Assembly (NCBI RefSeq): GCF_010998615.1
Contig: NZ_JAAEAH010000049.1
Location: 1 to 64,000, forward strand
Reading direction: 5' to 3'
DNA length: 64,000 bases
Source: Myxococcus sp. CA023
GTDB taxonomy: Bacteria > Myxococcota > Myxococcia > Myxococcales > Myxococcaceae
The translations under genes were made by a program, and so were the position numbers. Numbering within the stretch: the stretch's first letter is position 1; every line of letters begins with the position of its first letter. Positions 17,809-28,300 of the stretch are shown here, in pieces. The notes beneath the pieces were generated by a model, which was given only the letters and a program-made list of their open reading frames with translations, did not search any database and was not told where the DNA came from.

Positions 17809-17834
17809 GGGTGCCACCCAGGACGGTGGCACCC
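17809..17834. terminator. bidirectional hairpin between convergent genes
   Basis: A perfect 10-bp stem (GGGTGCCACC / GGTGGCACCC) with a 6-base loop sits in the 61-bp gap between fhs (plus) and the chemoreceptor gene (minus). No T tract is present on either strand. Confidence 0.6.
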
Positions 17835-17853
17835 GCGCGGCCCCGAGGCGACG

Positions 17854-19449
17854 TCACACGCGGAAGCCGGTGGACAGCTCCTGGAGCTGCCCCAGCGACG
17901 CGTTGATTTGCGTCACCGCCTGCTCGGCCGTCATCGTGGCCGTCACCACGTCCGCCATCATGGAGGACAGCGTGGTCATCACCTCGGTCATCTGCGCGAT
18001 GCCCGCGTTCTGCTGAGTGACGGAGGCCACAATCTGGCGCGCGGCCTGGCTGCTCTCCTGCACCACGGTGGTGATTTCCTTCAGCGTGTTGGCCGAGGCG
18101 AGCACCTGCTCGATGCCCTCCTCCATCTTCTCGCTGTCGCCCTCGGCGATACCCACCGTCTGGCGGATGGCCTGGTTGATTTCGAGCAGAATCTTGCCGA
18201 TGCGCTGGGTGCTCTGCAGCGACTGGCCGCTGAGCGAGCGCATCTCCCGCGCCACCACCGCGAAGCCCCGGCCCTGCTCCCCGGCGCGCGCCGCTTCGAT
18301 GGCCGCGTTGAGCGCGAGCACGTTGGACTGGTCCGCCAGGTCCTTCACGCTGCCGATGATTTCACCGGCGTGCACGGCCTGGTCGCTCAGGTGCCCGATG
18401 CTGCCCACCAGGGCGCCCACGCGCTGGCGAATCTGCTGGAGGCCCTCGGCGCTCTTCTCGATGGACTCCTGGCCGGACGCGCTGAACGCATCCGCCTGTC
18501 CCGCCACGCGGAGCACCATCTCCGCGCGGCTGGCGGCCATGCTGGAGGTCTGCGCGATTTCGGCGATGGTGGTGCTCGCCTCGGTGAGGCTGCGGGACTG
18601 GTTGGTGAGAAAGTTCACCTGCTCCTGGCTGGCCTGCGTCAGCGTCTTCGCCGCGTTCGTCAGGTCCGTCACCACCGTCTGGATGGTGGTGGGCACGTTG
18701 CGCAGCCGGGTCACCATGACCTGGAAGCCGCGCGCCAGCTCGCCCACCTCGTCGTGGGCGCTCACGTCGATGGCCTGCGTCAGGTCGCCCTTCTCCGCGA
18801 TGCGCGTGGCCACGTAGGTCAGCTTCGCCAGCGGCAGCGTCACCTCGCGGTGCAGCCAGTAGGCCAGCCCCACCGTCAGCGCGATGCACAACAGCACCAG
18901 CACGCACACCGTCCAGGTGGTGGCGCGGTGCAGCCCGGCCACCTCCGCGTAGGAGGTCGCGATGGCCTGGCCATCCGCTTCCACGGCCCTCTCCAGTTCA
19001 TCGGACAGCGCCGCTGCCCGGGACTCCACCAACTCAAGCGTGGACGCCGCCTGCGCGTCACCCGCCACCGCGAACGCCAGCGCTGCCCCGGAGTTCCTCC
19101 AGTACGTGGCCAGGGACGACTTGAGTTCATCCACTCGCTGGAGGTTCGCGTCCGGTACGGCCCTCGCCAGGTCGAGCTTCGACTGGAGCTCGTCCACTTC
19201 CGCGCTCAGCGGCTCCAACCCTCCCGCCGCCTTCGCCGCCACCGCGGCCAGCACGTTGCGGTGCAGGCCCGGGAAGCGGTGCATCACCTCACGGCTCAGC
19301 TCGATGGTGGGAACCTGCGAGCTGCTGATGCGCGCGTACACGCCACCGGAGCGCGCGCCCAGGGCAATGAACGCCACCAGGATGGCCACCAGGAACACCG
19401 CGACAACGGCCGGCAACAACATCATCTTCTGCTTGAGCTTCAGACGCAC
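17854..19449 (-). CDS. methyl-accepting chemotaxis protein (orphan)
   Basis: 531 residues starting with GTG at 19449, which has GGGAGG seven bases upstream. A transmembrane helix at residues 9-31 and a second at about 180-202 flank a roughly 150-residue helical periplasmic sensor domain of the four-helix-bundle type. A HAMP domain (about 205-255) follows. The signalling domain contains the conserved hairpin tip segment with NVLALNAAIEAARAGEQGRG and FAVVAREMRSL. Chemoreceptors of this class control CheA kinases in methylation-dependent taxis. No che genes are adjacent, so it must feed a system elsewhere in the genome. The ligand is unknown. Confidence 0.92.
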   Translation of the reverse strand: MRLKLKQKMMLLPAVVAVFLVAILVAFIALGARSGGVYARISSSQVPTIELSREVMHRFPGLHRNVLAAVAAKAAGGLEPLSAEVDELQSKLDLARAVPDANLQRVDELKSSLATYWRNSGAALAFAVAGDAQAASTLELVESRAAALSDELERAVEADGQAIATSYAEVAGLHRATTWTVCVLVLLCIALTVGLAYWLHREVTLPLAKLTYVATRIAEKGDLTQAIDVSAHDEVGELARGFQVMVTRLRNVPTTIQTVVTDLTNAAKTLTQASQEQVNFLTNQSRSLTEASTTIAEIAQTSSMAASRAEMVLRVAGQADAFSASGQESIEKSAEGLQQIRQRVGALVGSIGHLSDQAVHAGEIIGSVKDLADQSNVLALNAAIEAARAGEQGRGFAVVAREMRSLSGQSLQSTQRIGKILLEINQAIRQTVGIAEGDSEKMEEGIEQVLASANTLKEITTVVQESSQAARQIVASVTQQNAGIAQMTEVMTTLSSMMADVVTATMTAEQAVTQINASLGQLQELSTGFRV

Positions 19450-19822
19450 CCGCTGGCCTCCCCGCTACCGTGAGCACCCTTCAACGCCCGCGACTCCATG
19501 CCGCGCGCCGCGGCCAGAATCCGGCTGTGGAAGAGCCACCCCGTTTTCCAGGGCCCGCTGCGCCAGCACATGTCGCCATCCTTCCGTGGACTCCCGCGGG
19601 AGCCACATCCTCGTGCGGCCGGTGCTCACGCCGCGCGTCGTAGGATAGCCAACTGTCTGCGGGCTGGTAACTCTCACCACCCGTGTCATTCAGACGGACG
19701 CGGAGCGCCGTGAACGACGGGTAGGACCCGCCCCCACCTACGGGCGAGCATTCCAATAGCCCGATTTCACCGCGCTCTCCGGGGAGGAGGGCAGGCCGTC
19801 GCTTCCCCGGTGGAGCCCCGTA
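19450..19822. other. intergenic region without supported gene
   Basis: 373 bp between the divergent-facing ends of the chemoreceptor start and the small membrane protein stop. Short overlapping frames exist on both strands, but none has a ribosome-binding site, a domain or a homologue I recognise. It must hold the promoter of the chemoreceptor gene, but I see no clear -10/-35 or -24/-12 element. Confidence 0.5.
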
Positions 19823-20212
19823 TCAGCGCACGGAGCGCTGGAGCGCGGGCGCAATCTCCTGCTGGCAGGTCGCGTCACATTCCGTGAAGCGGGTGAGGAA
19901 GTCCGCCATCTGCGCGCAGCGCTTCGGGAAGCGGCTGGTGCCCGCATCCCCCATGCACATCTCGTGGAAGGAGTCGCGCGTCTCCTGGAAGAGCGAGGCC
20001 CGCTGCGCGGGAGACAGCGCGTTCAGCGCCCGGTTCTCCCCGCCCTGGAGGTACAGCCAGACGCCGCCGAGCAACAGCAGCACCAGCCCCACCAACACGA
20101 CCTTCCGAGTCCGCTTCTCGGCCAGCGAGGGGCCTCGGGCTCGGGAGAAGACGTTCTCCTCTTCACCGTCTTCGGGCGGTGGGCCGCCTGCCATCATCCC
20201 CATCAAGCGCAT
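19823..20212 (-). CDS. small single-pass membrane protein, unknown function
   Basis: 129 residues from ATG 20212, preceded by AGGGGG; an in-frame extension to 20299 is possible but less likely. Residues 1-35 are acidic and flexible. A transmembrane helix (VVLVGLVLLLLGGVWLYL) lies at about 37-54 after a KRTRK stretch, giving a cytoplasmic N terminus. The outer domain has four cysteines (MCMGDAG, KRCAQM, TECDATCQQE) that could form two disulfides in the periplasm. I do not recognise the family. It is divergent from the response-regulator gene, with about 157 bp between. Confidence 0.65.
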   Translation of the reverse strand: MRLMGMMAGGPPPEDGEEENVFSRARGPSLAEKRTRKVVLVGLVLLLLGGVWLYLQGGENRALNALSPAQRASLFQETRDSFHEMCMGDAGTSRFPKRCAQMADFLTRFTECDATCQQEIAPALQRSVR

Positions 20213-20369
20213 ACGCCCCCTGTTCCAGCCCAAACCGGAGAACAACGCCAGCACGGAGTGCAGCGGATGTGAGGCAACCGCCAACAGCCGGGCGGCCATT
20301 GCGTGTGCTCCCGCACGCTGCGCGGGAGTCTGACCGCGAGACGGCGCGGATTGCTCCTAGGATGAAGTC

Positions 20370-21731
20370 ATGGACATTCGAGAGCGCCCCATGCGGGTGC
20401 TGGTGGTGGACGACGAGCGGAACATCCGCCACACCCTGCGCGTGTGCCTCGAGGGCTTCGGCTGTGAGGTACGCGAGGCGGCCACCCCCGAGGCCGCGCT
20501 GGCCGCGCTGGCGCAAGGCCCCGCCGACCTGGCCTTCGTCGACCTGAGGCTCGGCACGGCCAGCGGAATGGAGCTGTTGCCACGCCTCCTGGCCGAGTCG
20601 CCCCACCTGGACGTCGTGCTCATCACCGCCTACGCCACGTTCGACACGGCGGTGGAGGCGATGCGACGCGGGGCGCGGGACTATCTGCCCAAGCCCTTCA
20701 CGCCCGCGCAGATTCGCCACGTGGTGGAGAAGGCGCGGCGGCACCAGGAGCTGGCATCGCAGTTGGAGAACCTGGAGGGGCAGCTTTCCCAGGCGGTGCC
20801 GGAGGCCACGTTGGAGACAGCCTCGCCCGCGATGCACGCGGCCATCGGGCTGTTGACGCGCGCGGCGGCGTCCGACGCGGCGGTGCTGCTGCGGGGAGAG
20901 AGTGGCACCGGCAAGGGGGTGCTCGCCCGCGCGCTGCATTCGATGAGCGCTCGGCGGCGCCGACCTTTCGTCACCGTCAACTGTCCCACTCTGTCCGAGC
21001 AACTGCTGGCCAGCGAGCTGTTCGGCCACGTGCGCGGCGCGTTCACCGGCGCGGTGAAGGACCAGCCGGGACGCGTGGAGGCGGCGGAAGGGGGCACGCT
21101 GTTCCTGGATGAAATCGCGGAGATGAGTCCGGGGCTCCAGGCGCAGCTGCTGCGCTTCCTCCAGGAGAAGCAGTTCGAACGGCTGGGCGAGGGACGCACG
21201 CGCAAGGCGGACGTCCGGGTGGTGGCGGCGACGAATCGGGACCTGGAGAAGGACGTGGCCGAGGGGCGCTTCCGGGAGGACCTGCTCTACCGGCTGAACG
21301 TCATCGAGGTGAAGCTGCCGTCGCTGCGAGAGCGGCCGGAGGACCTGCTTTCGCTGGCCCGGCGCTTCGTCTCCTTCTTCGCTCGCGCAGCGCAGCGCCC
21401 ACCGCCGGAGCTGTCGCCCGCGACGGAGAAGATGCTGCTGGCCTATGGGTGGCCGGGCAACGTGCGCGAGCTGCGTAATGCAATGGAGCGAGCGCTCATC
21501 GTCTGGCCTGCGGAGGTGCTGGAGCCGCAGGCGTTCCCGGACCGCATCGCCGCGGCGGGAAGTCCGGTGATGACACTGGGCGGGCCGCACACGCTGGAGA
21601 ACATCGAGCGCGAGCACGTGCTGCGCGTCATGGCCTCGGCGCCGACGTTGGACGAGGCGGCGCGGGTGCTGGGAATCGACGCGTCCACGCTGTGGCGGAA
21701 GCGGAAGAAGTACGAGTTGGGCGAGGGCTGA
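20370..21731 (+). CDS. NtrC-family sigma-54-dependent response regulator
   Basis: 453 residues. An N-terminal receiver domain (RVLVVDDERN acidic pocket, phospho-acceptor Asp58 in FVDLRLG, conserved Thr in LITAYAT and Lys in LPKPF) is followed by a sigma-54 AAA+ domain with Walker A GESGTGKG near residue 176, a GAFTGA loop and Walker B LFLDEIAEM. A Fis-type HTH (LDEAARVLGIDASTLWRKRKK) ends the protein. No kinase is directly adjacent, but the HAMP-PAS kinase of the kdp cluster lies 0.8 kb away on the other strand, and no OmpR-type KdpE is present. This regulator is thus a candidate KdpE substitute. It may also act on the -24/-12 promoter just downstream. Confidence 0.9.
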   Translation: MDIRERPMRVLVVDDERNIRHTLRVCLEGFGCEVREAATPEAALAALAQGPADLAFVDLRLGTASGMELLPRLLAESPHLDVVLITAYATFDTAVEAMRRGARDYLPKPFTPAQIRHVVEKARRHQELASQLENLEGQLSQAVPEATLETASPAMHAAIGLLTRAAASDAAVLLRGESGTGKGVLARALHSMSARRRRPFVTVNCPTLSEQLLASELFGHVRGAFTGAVKDQPGRVEAAEGGTLFLDEIAEMSPGLQAQLLRFLQEKQFERLGEGRTRKADVRVVAATNRDLEKDVAEGRFREDLLYRLNVIEVKLPSLRERPEDLLSLARRFVSFFARAAQRPPPELSPATEKMLLAYGWPGNVRELRNAMERALIVWPAEVLEPQAFPDRIAAAGSPVMTLGGPHTLENIEREHVLRVMASAPTLDEAARVLGIDASTLWRKRKKYELGEG

Positions 21732-21831
21732 GCGCGGCCGGCCGGGTGAGCACGGGCCTGGGAGCGCCCGTGTGCCCGGCTCTCGTCAAGGGTGTTCCAC
21801 GGGGGGACCGGGCAGGGCTTCGCCGCGTGCC

Positions 21832-21847
21832 TGGAGCGGTGATTGCG
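21832..21847 (+). promoter_or_regulatory. putative sigma-54 promoter of the hemerythrin gene
   Basis: TGGAGCG-GTGA-TTGCG keeps the invariant GG and GC at the right spacing and the TTGC of the -12 element, with three mismatches to TGGCACG-N4-TTGCA. It lies 60 bp upstream of the hemerythrin GTG start and directly downstream of a sigma-54 activator gene. Confidence 0.5.
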
Positions 21848-21906
21848 GCGTCCTGCGTGCATGCGGAGCGTTGGAGGACACCGAACCGATTCCAAGGAGC
21901 GCAGAC

Positions 21907-22374
21907 GTGGACGTGATTGACCTTTTGATTCAGCAGCACCGCGAGGTGGAAGCGCTGTTCGATGCGTGTCGCGCGGCGAAGGACGATGCGAGCAAGCAAG
22001 AGCTCGGCATCCAGCTCGCGGAGGCGCTCACGTTGCACACCACCATCGAGGAGCGCTGGGTGTACCCCGCCGCGCGCCGGGTGGTGGGTGACCAACTGAT
22101 TCAGGACTCCGTCGAGGAGCACGGGGAGATGACGAAGCTCATCGCCCAGATGATCCGCGCGCGCAACGACCCGCAGAAGCTGGTCTCCCTGTTCGGCGAA
22201 CTGGAGAAGGTGGTGAAGGAGCACGTGACGATGGAGGAACGGGACGTGCTGCCCAAGCTCGGTCAGAAGGTCACCGAGCAGGACCTGGGCATGTCGTGCA
22301 AGGACATCGTCCGCACCGCCTCCGAGGTCCGCCGCGAGGAAATGCAGAAACTCCAGGGTCAGGCGAACGCCTGA
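21907..22374 (+). CDS. hemerythrin domain (HHE) protein
   Basis: 155 residues starting with GTG 21907, which has AAGGAG seven bases upstream; a longer frame from 21772 crosses the promoter. The four-helix hemerythrin-like bundle is visible from its metal ligands: His in IQQHREVE, His and Glu in LHTTIEERW, His in VEEHGEM and His/Glu in KEHVTMEERDVLP. Such proteins bind a di-iron centre and sense or store O2, NO or iron, or repair iron centres. It lies between a sigma-54 regulator and the convergent kdp cluster. A role in that cluster is not established. Confidence 0.85.
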   Translation: MDVIDLLIQQHREVEALFDACRAAKDDASKQELGIQLAEALTLHTTIEERWVYPAARRVVGDQLIQDSVEEHGEMTKLIAQMIRARNDPQKLVSLFGELEKVVKEHVTMEERDVLPKLGQKVTEQDLGMSCKDIVRTASEVRREEMQKLQGQANA

Positions 22375-22388
22375 GGCCTGGGGTTCAA

Positions 22389-22447
22389 CTTACGGGGACG
22401 TAAGCAGCGTGAAGACGAGGGCACGGTGTTGCCCTGTGGCACACCGT
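22389..22447. terminator. candidate hairpins between the hemerythrin gene and the convergent kinase gene
   Basis: CTTACG-GGGA-CGTAAG (22389-22404) and ACGGTGT/ACACCGT (22423-22447, 11-base loop) are two short perfect stems in the 113-bp gap between convergent genes. Neither has a T tract, so the call is tentative. Confidence 0.35.
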
Positions 22448-22487
22448 TCCTCAGCAGGCAGCCGTCAGCGCCCCTTGCGTCACGTCC

Positions 22488-24335
22488 TCACGCGCTCGCC
22501 GGCCCAGACTCCTCCCGCCGGGGCAACGTGAACCAGAACGTGCTTCCCTGGCCGGGCGTACTCACCACGCCAATCTCCCCGCCGTGCGCCTGGACGATGT
22601 CCTTCGCGATGGACAGCCCCAGCCCCGCGCCGCCCGATGGCGCGCCGGGTGCGCGGTAGAACTTCTCGAAGATGCGCGCCTGCAGCTCCGGGGCAATCCC
22701 CTCCCCCGTGTCCCGCACCTCGAAGCGCACCCCACGCGCATCCTGCGACACGCGCACCTCCACCTCGCCCCCCGGGGGCGTGTGCTTCACCCCGTTGCCC
22801 ACCAGGTTCCCCAGAACCAACCCCAGCCGCTCCGGGTCCACGTCCACCAGCTCCACGTCCAGCCCGACCTGCTTCGACAACTGGACCCCGCGCTCCTCCG
22901 CCGCCATCCGCTGAGCGTCCAGCGCCGCGTCCACCAGGTCCTCCGCCAGCACCCGGCGAATCTCCAACTGGAGCTGCCCCGCCTGGATGCGCGACAAATC
23001 CAGCAGGTCATCCACGATGCCCTGCAGCCGCTCGCAGTCCTCGCGCGCCGCGAACAACAGGTCCGCCTGCTTCTCCGTCACCGGCCCCACCACGCCCTCC
23101 GTCACCAGGTGCAGCGCCATGCGCAGCGACGTGAGCGGCGTGCGGAACTCATGCGCCACCGTGGCCACCAGGTCGTTCTTCAGCTCGTCGAAGCGCCGCA
23201 GCCGCGTCACGTCCTGGAGAATCACCGTGGCCCCCACCACCTCCCCTGACTCCCCGTACACCGGGCTGCCGCGCGCCAGCAGCCACCGGTCCCCGTCCGG
23301 GAGCGGCGCCCGCACCGCCTCTTCGTACCCGTGCGGCTGATACGCCCCTCGCCCCGTCAACACGTGCTCACGCACCCGCTCCAGCACCGCGCGCGCCTCC
23401 GGCACCACCCGCCCCAGCATGTCCCCGCCCGCTTCCAGCGACAGCCGCAGCACGTCCTCCGCCGCGCGGTTGACGTTGAGCAAGCTCCCGTCCGCGCCGA
23501 ACACCACCACCGGGTCCGGCAGGCTGTCGATGGCCGCCTGTGATGCCGCCTGCGCCTGGAGCAGCTCACCCAGGCTGCTGCGCCGGTACTGCTGAAGCGC
23601 CTCCGCCATGGCGTTGAAGTCCCGCCCCACCTGCGCGATTTCGTCCTGTCCCTCCACCACCGCGCGCGCCGCGTAGTCGCCCTCGCCCAGGCGCCGCACC
23701 GCCTGCGACAGCACGGACACCGGACGGAGCGCCCGGTGCGTCAGCGACTGCGAGGCGAACAACCCCACCACAAAGGCCACCAGCACCGCCGCCACCATCA
23801 CCGTGTTCACCCGCGCGCTCTGCCGCTGCAACGCCTCGCTCTTGCGCACCATGGCGTCCTGGTTCAGGTCCAGGATGGCCCGGGCCGCTCCGGTCACCTC
23901 CTGAAAGGCCGGCTCGAGAACACCGAAGTACGCCTCCCGCGCCCCCTCCGGCGACGACTGGGCGAGGAACCCGTCGTAGGCCTCCTGGTAACGCCGCCAG
24001 GTCGTGCGCAACTGGAGCGTCGCCGCATCCTCGGCGGGCTCGGTGACGTTGCCTTCCTGCACCCGCAACTGCGACTCCAAGCGCGCGCGCTGCGCCGCCT
24101 GCTGCGTCAGCCCGCGCTGCCGCTCACCCGCGATGATGAAGAGCGCCCCGCTGTCCATGCGCTCCAGCTGCGCCATCATCTCCTGCGCGGCCAGCACACT
24201 GCGGTAGTTGTCCTGAAGCACCCGAGGCCCAGAACGCCCCAGCTGGGACAACGTCACCACGGCCACCATGCCCACCAACAACAGCGCCAGGGCCAGGGGT
24301 GCCTGCGCCAACAACAACCGGGCTCGCAACGTCAT
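22488..24335 (-). CDS. HAMP-PAS sensor histidine kinase of the kdp cluster
   Basis: 615 residues. Transmembrane helices at about 8-30 and 188-210 bracket a helical periplasmic domain. HAMP (LTHRALRPVSVLSQAVRRL), PAS (IDSLPDPVVVFGADG) and HisKA with phospho-acceptor in ATVAHEFRTPLTSLR follow. HATPase_c ends the protein with NLVGNGVKHTP, DTGEGI and GAGLGLSIAK. Its ATG overlaps the kdpD stop (ATGA), so it is translationally coupled to the kinase-less KdpD. It therefore probably supplies the catalytic half that full-length KdpD normally carries. The partner regulator is most likely the NtrC-type protein 0.8 kb away. Confidence 0.9.
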   Translation of the reverse strand: MTLRARLLLAQAPLALALLLVGMVAVVTLSQLGRSGPRVLQDNYRSVLAAQEMMAQLERMDSGALFIIAGERQRGLTQQAAQRARLESQLRVQEGNVTEPAEDAATLQLRTTWRRYQEAYDGFLAQSSPEGAREAYFGVLEPAFQEVTGAARAILDLNQDAMVRKSEALQRQSARVNTVMVAAVLVAFVVGLFASQSLTHRALRPVSVLSQAVRRLGEGDYAARAVVEGQDEIAQVGRDFNAMAEALQQYRRSSLGELLQAQAASQAAIDSLPDPVVVFGADGSLLNVNRAAEDVLRLSLEAGGDMLGRVVPEARAVLERVREHVLTGRGAYQPHGYEEAVRAPLPDGDRWLLARGSPVYGESGEVVGATVILQDVTRLRRFDELKNDLVATVAHEFRTPLTSLRMALHLVTEGVVGPVTEKQADLLFAAREDCERLQGIVDDLLDLSRIQAGQLQLEIRRVLAEDLVDAALDAQRMAAEERGVQLSKQVGLDVELVDVDPERLGLVLGNLVGNGVKHTPPGGEVEVRVSQDARGVRFEVRDTGEGIAPELQARIFEKFYRAPGAPSGGAGLGLSIAKDIVQAHGGEIGVVSTPGQGSTFWFTLPRREESGPASA

Positions 24336-25501
24336 GGGCGGCGTCCCTCCTCGCGCGGCTCGAAGGCCACCACGTGGATGTCGAAGCCCCGGCCTTCACG
24401 CACCAGCCTCATGTCCACCGCGCGCCCCAGCCGCTGCTTCCACCACGGCTGATGCGAACGGCCGACGATGATGTGGCCCACGCCGTGCGAGCGCGCGAAG
24501 TCCAGGATGCCCTCCACCGGGTCTCGAGCCCTCAGGCGCACCACCTCCGCGCCCAGCTCCTTCGCCTTCTCGATGTTCATCAGCAGGTGCCGCTGCGCCT
24601 CCGCGTCGATGAGGTGCGGCGCCTCGCGCGGCGTCTCCACGTACACCACGAACCAATCCGTGTTGAGCCGGCCCGCCATCCGCGAGCCCCGGCGCATGAG
24701 CGTCGCCGCGTGCCGGGGATAGCTCGACAGCGCCACCAGCACCCGGCCCCAAGCCGCGCTCCGCTGCGAACCTTCATCTCCCTCCCCCGGAGGCGGCCTC
24801 GCGGTGGCGCGGTCCAAGCTCTCCGCCACCTCACGCAGCGCCAGCTCGCGCAACGTGGCCAGGTTCTCCTCCGTGAAGAAGCGCTCCAGCGCCCGCGGCA
24901 CCTTGTCCTTCGCGTAGATCTTCCCCGTCCGGAGCCGCTCGTGCAGGTCCTCCACCGCCAAGTCCAGGTTCACCACCTGGTCGGCGGTCTTGAGGAAGCT
25001 GTCGGGCAGTGTCTCCCGCACGGTGACGCCGGTGGCGCGCTCCACCAAATCGTTGAGGCTCTCCAGGTGCTGGACGTTGAAGGCCCCGATGACGTTGATG
25101 CCCGCGTCCAGCAACGCCTGCACGTCCTGGTAGCGCTTGCGGTGGCGGCACACCGGCAGGTTGGTGTGAGCCAGCTCGTCCACCACCGCCACCTGGGGCT
25201 TGCGCGCGAGCACCGCGTCCAGGTCCATCTCCTCCACGGTGACGTCGCGGTAGGTGTACTGCTTGCGCGGCACCACCTCCAGGCCCTCCACCAGCGCCTG
25301 CGTGTCCGCGCGGTCATGTGGCTCCACGAAGCCCAGCACCACGTCCACGCCGCGCCGCTTCAGCGCGTGTGCCTCCTCCAGCATCCGGTACGTCTTCCCA
25401 ACCCCGGCCGCGAAGCCGATGTAGAGCTTGAGCCGGCCACGCCTGCCCCGCTCCACCAGCTCCAGGAAGTCCTCCGCGCGAGAGCGCCGCGTCATCGTCA
25501 T
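24332..25501 (-). CDS. kdpD: truncated KdpD: sensor and universal-stress domains only
   Basis: 389 residues against about 890 in Escherichia coli KdpD. The N-terminal KdpD domain is intact, with P-loop GFAAGVGKTYRML near residue 30 and the signature VVDELAHTNLPVCRHRKRYQ. A UspA-like domain follows (residues about 250-375, with VALSSYPRHAATLMRRG and GVGHIIVGRSHQPWW). The transmembrane DUF4118 segment and the kinase domain are absent. The frame ends cleanly at an ATGA overlap with a separate kinase gene, so this is an organised split and not decay. Short KdpDs are known from cyanobacteria and some other phyla. It would sense K+ or ATP status in the cytosol and modulate the kinase. Confidence 0.9.
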   Translation of the reverse strand: MTMTRRSRAEDFLELVERGRRGRLKLYIGFAAGVGKTYRMLEEAHALKRRGVDVVLGFVEPHDRADTQALVEGLEVVPRKQYTYRDVTVEEMDLDAVLARKPQVAVVDELAHTNLPVCRHRKRYQDVQALLDAGINVIGAFNVQHLESLNDLVERATGVTVRETLPDSFLKTADQVVNLDLAVEDLHERLRTGKIYAKDKVPRALERFFTEENLATLRELALREVAESLDRATARPPPGEGDEGSQRSAAWGRVLVALSSYPRHAATLMRRGSRMAGRLNTDWFVVYVETPREAPHLIDAEAQRHLLMNIEKAKELGAEVVRLRARDPVEGILDFARSHGVGHIIVGRSHQPWWKQRLGRAVDMRLVREGRGFDIHVVAFEPREEGRRP

Positions 25502-25588
25502 CCTCTGCCCATCCGGTGGGACGCCGGGCGGAGGATGCCCTCGCGCCCGGCAAATCTCACGTGGTGAATGCGCGTGCCCCCACCTCGC

Positions 25589-26224
25589 TCAAGGTGCGCC
25601 CTGGCCCGGCGAGCCCCCGCCCCCCACGCCCGGCGCCGCGTCCGGAAGCGGCCCGAAGCGCCTGTCCAACGCGAGGTTCAACAGCAGGACGTTGACGCGC
25701 GGCTCACCCAACACGCCGAAGGTCCGCCCCTCCACCAGCGCGTCCACCACGTTCAGCACCCGCTCCAGCGCCACGCCGCGGGCCCGTGCCACCCGCGCCG
25801 CCTGCCAGCGCGCCGCCTCCGGCGACAGGTGAGGATCCAACCCGGACGCGGACGTCGTCACCAACTCGGCGGGAACGGGCCCCGCCACATCCGGATTCTC
25901 CCGGCGCAGGCGCTCCAGTTCGGCCGCCGCGCGCTCCTTCAGCTTCAGCGACGTGGGCCCCAGGTTGCTGCCCGAGGACGCCGCGCCGTCGTAGCCCGAG
26001 CCAGCGGCGGAAGGACGCGGATGGAAGTACCCCTCCCGGGTGAAGCCCTGGCCAATGAGCGCGCTGCCCACCACGCGGCCCCGGCCGTCCTTCACCCACG
26101 AGCCGTTGGCCTCCCCCGGAAAGAGGAGCTGCGCCAGCCCGGTGACGGACAGCGGGTACAGCAGGCCCGTGAGCACCATCGTGACGACGCACGTGCGCAG
26201 GGCCGTGAGGAATGTGGAGAACAT
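25589..26224 (-). CDS. kdpC: potassium-transporting ATPase subunit C
   Basis: 211 residues from ATG 26224, whose AAAGGA ribosome-binding site overlaps the kdpB stop; a GTG at 26242 is an alternative. An N-terminal transmembrane helix ([21 protein letters not shown]) is followed by the family's [13 protein letters not shown] segment, the GS(A/N)LIGQGF core, the FHPRPSAAG motif and [16 protein letters not shown]. KdpC stabilises the KdpFABC complex and raises ATP affinity of KdpB. The Asn usually seen in the GSNLIGQ motif is replaced by Ala here. Confidence 0.93.
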   Translation of the reverse strand: MFSTFLTALRTCVVTMVLTGLLYPLSVTGLAQLLFPGEANGSWVKDGRGRVVGSALIGQGFTREGYFHPRPSAAGSGYDGAASSGSNLGPTSLKLKERAAAELERLRRENPDVAGPVPAELVTTSASGLDPHLSPEAARWQAARVARARGVALERVLNVVDALVEGRTFGVLGEPRVNVLLLNLALDRRFGPLPDAAPGVGGGGSPGQGAP

Positions 26225-26238
26225 GGGGATAAGTCCTT

Positions 26239-28299
<2,061 letters not shown>

Positions 28300-28300
28300 C

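Noticed and set aside
19465-19713. Short overlapping frames in the 373-bp gap as small genes
   Set aside because: No ribosome-binding site, signal sequence or recognisable motif, and opposite-strand frames are equally open.
24332-25501. KdpD truncation as a degraded pseudogene
   Set aside because: The shortened gene ends with a clean stop overlapping the next start codon, both halves keep intact motifs, and short KdpDs are known elsewhere.
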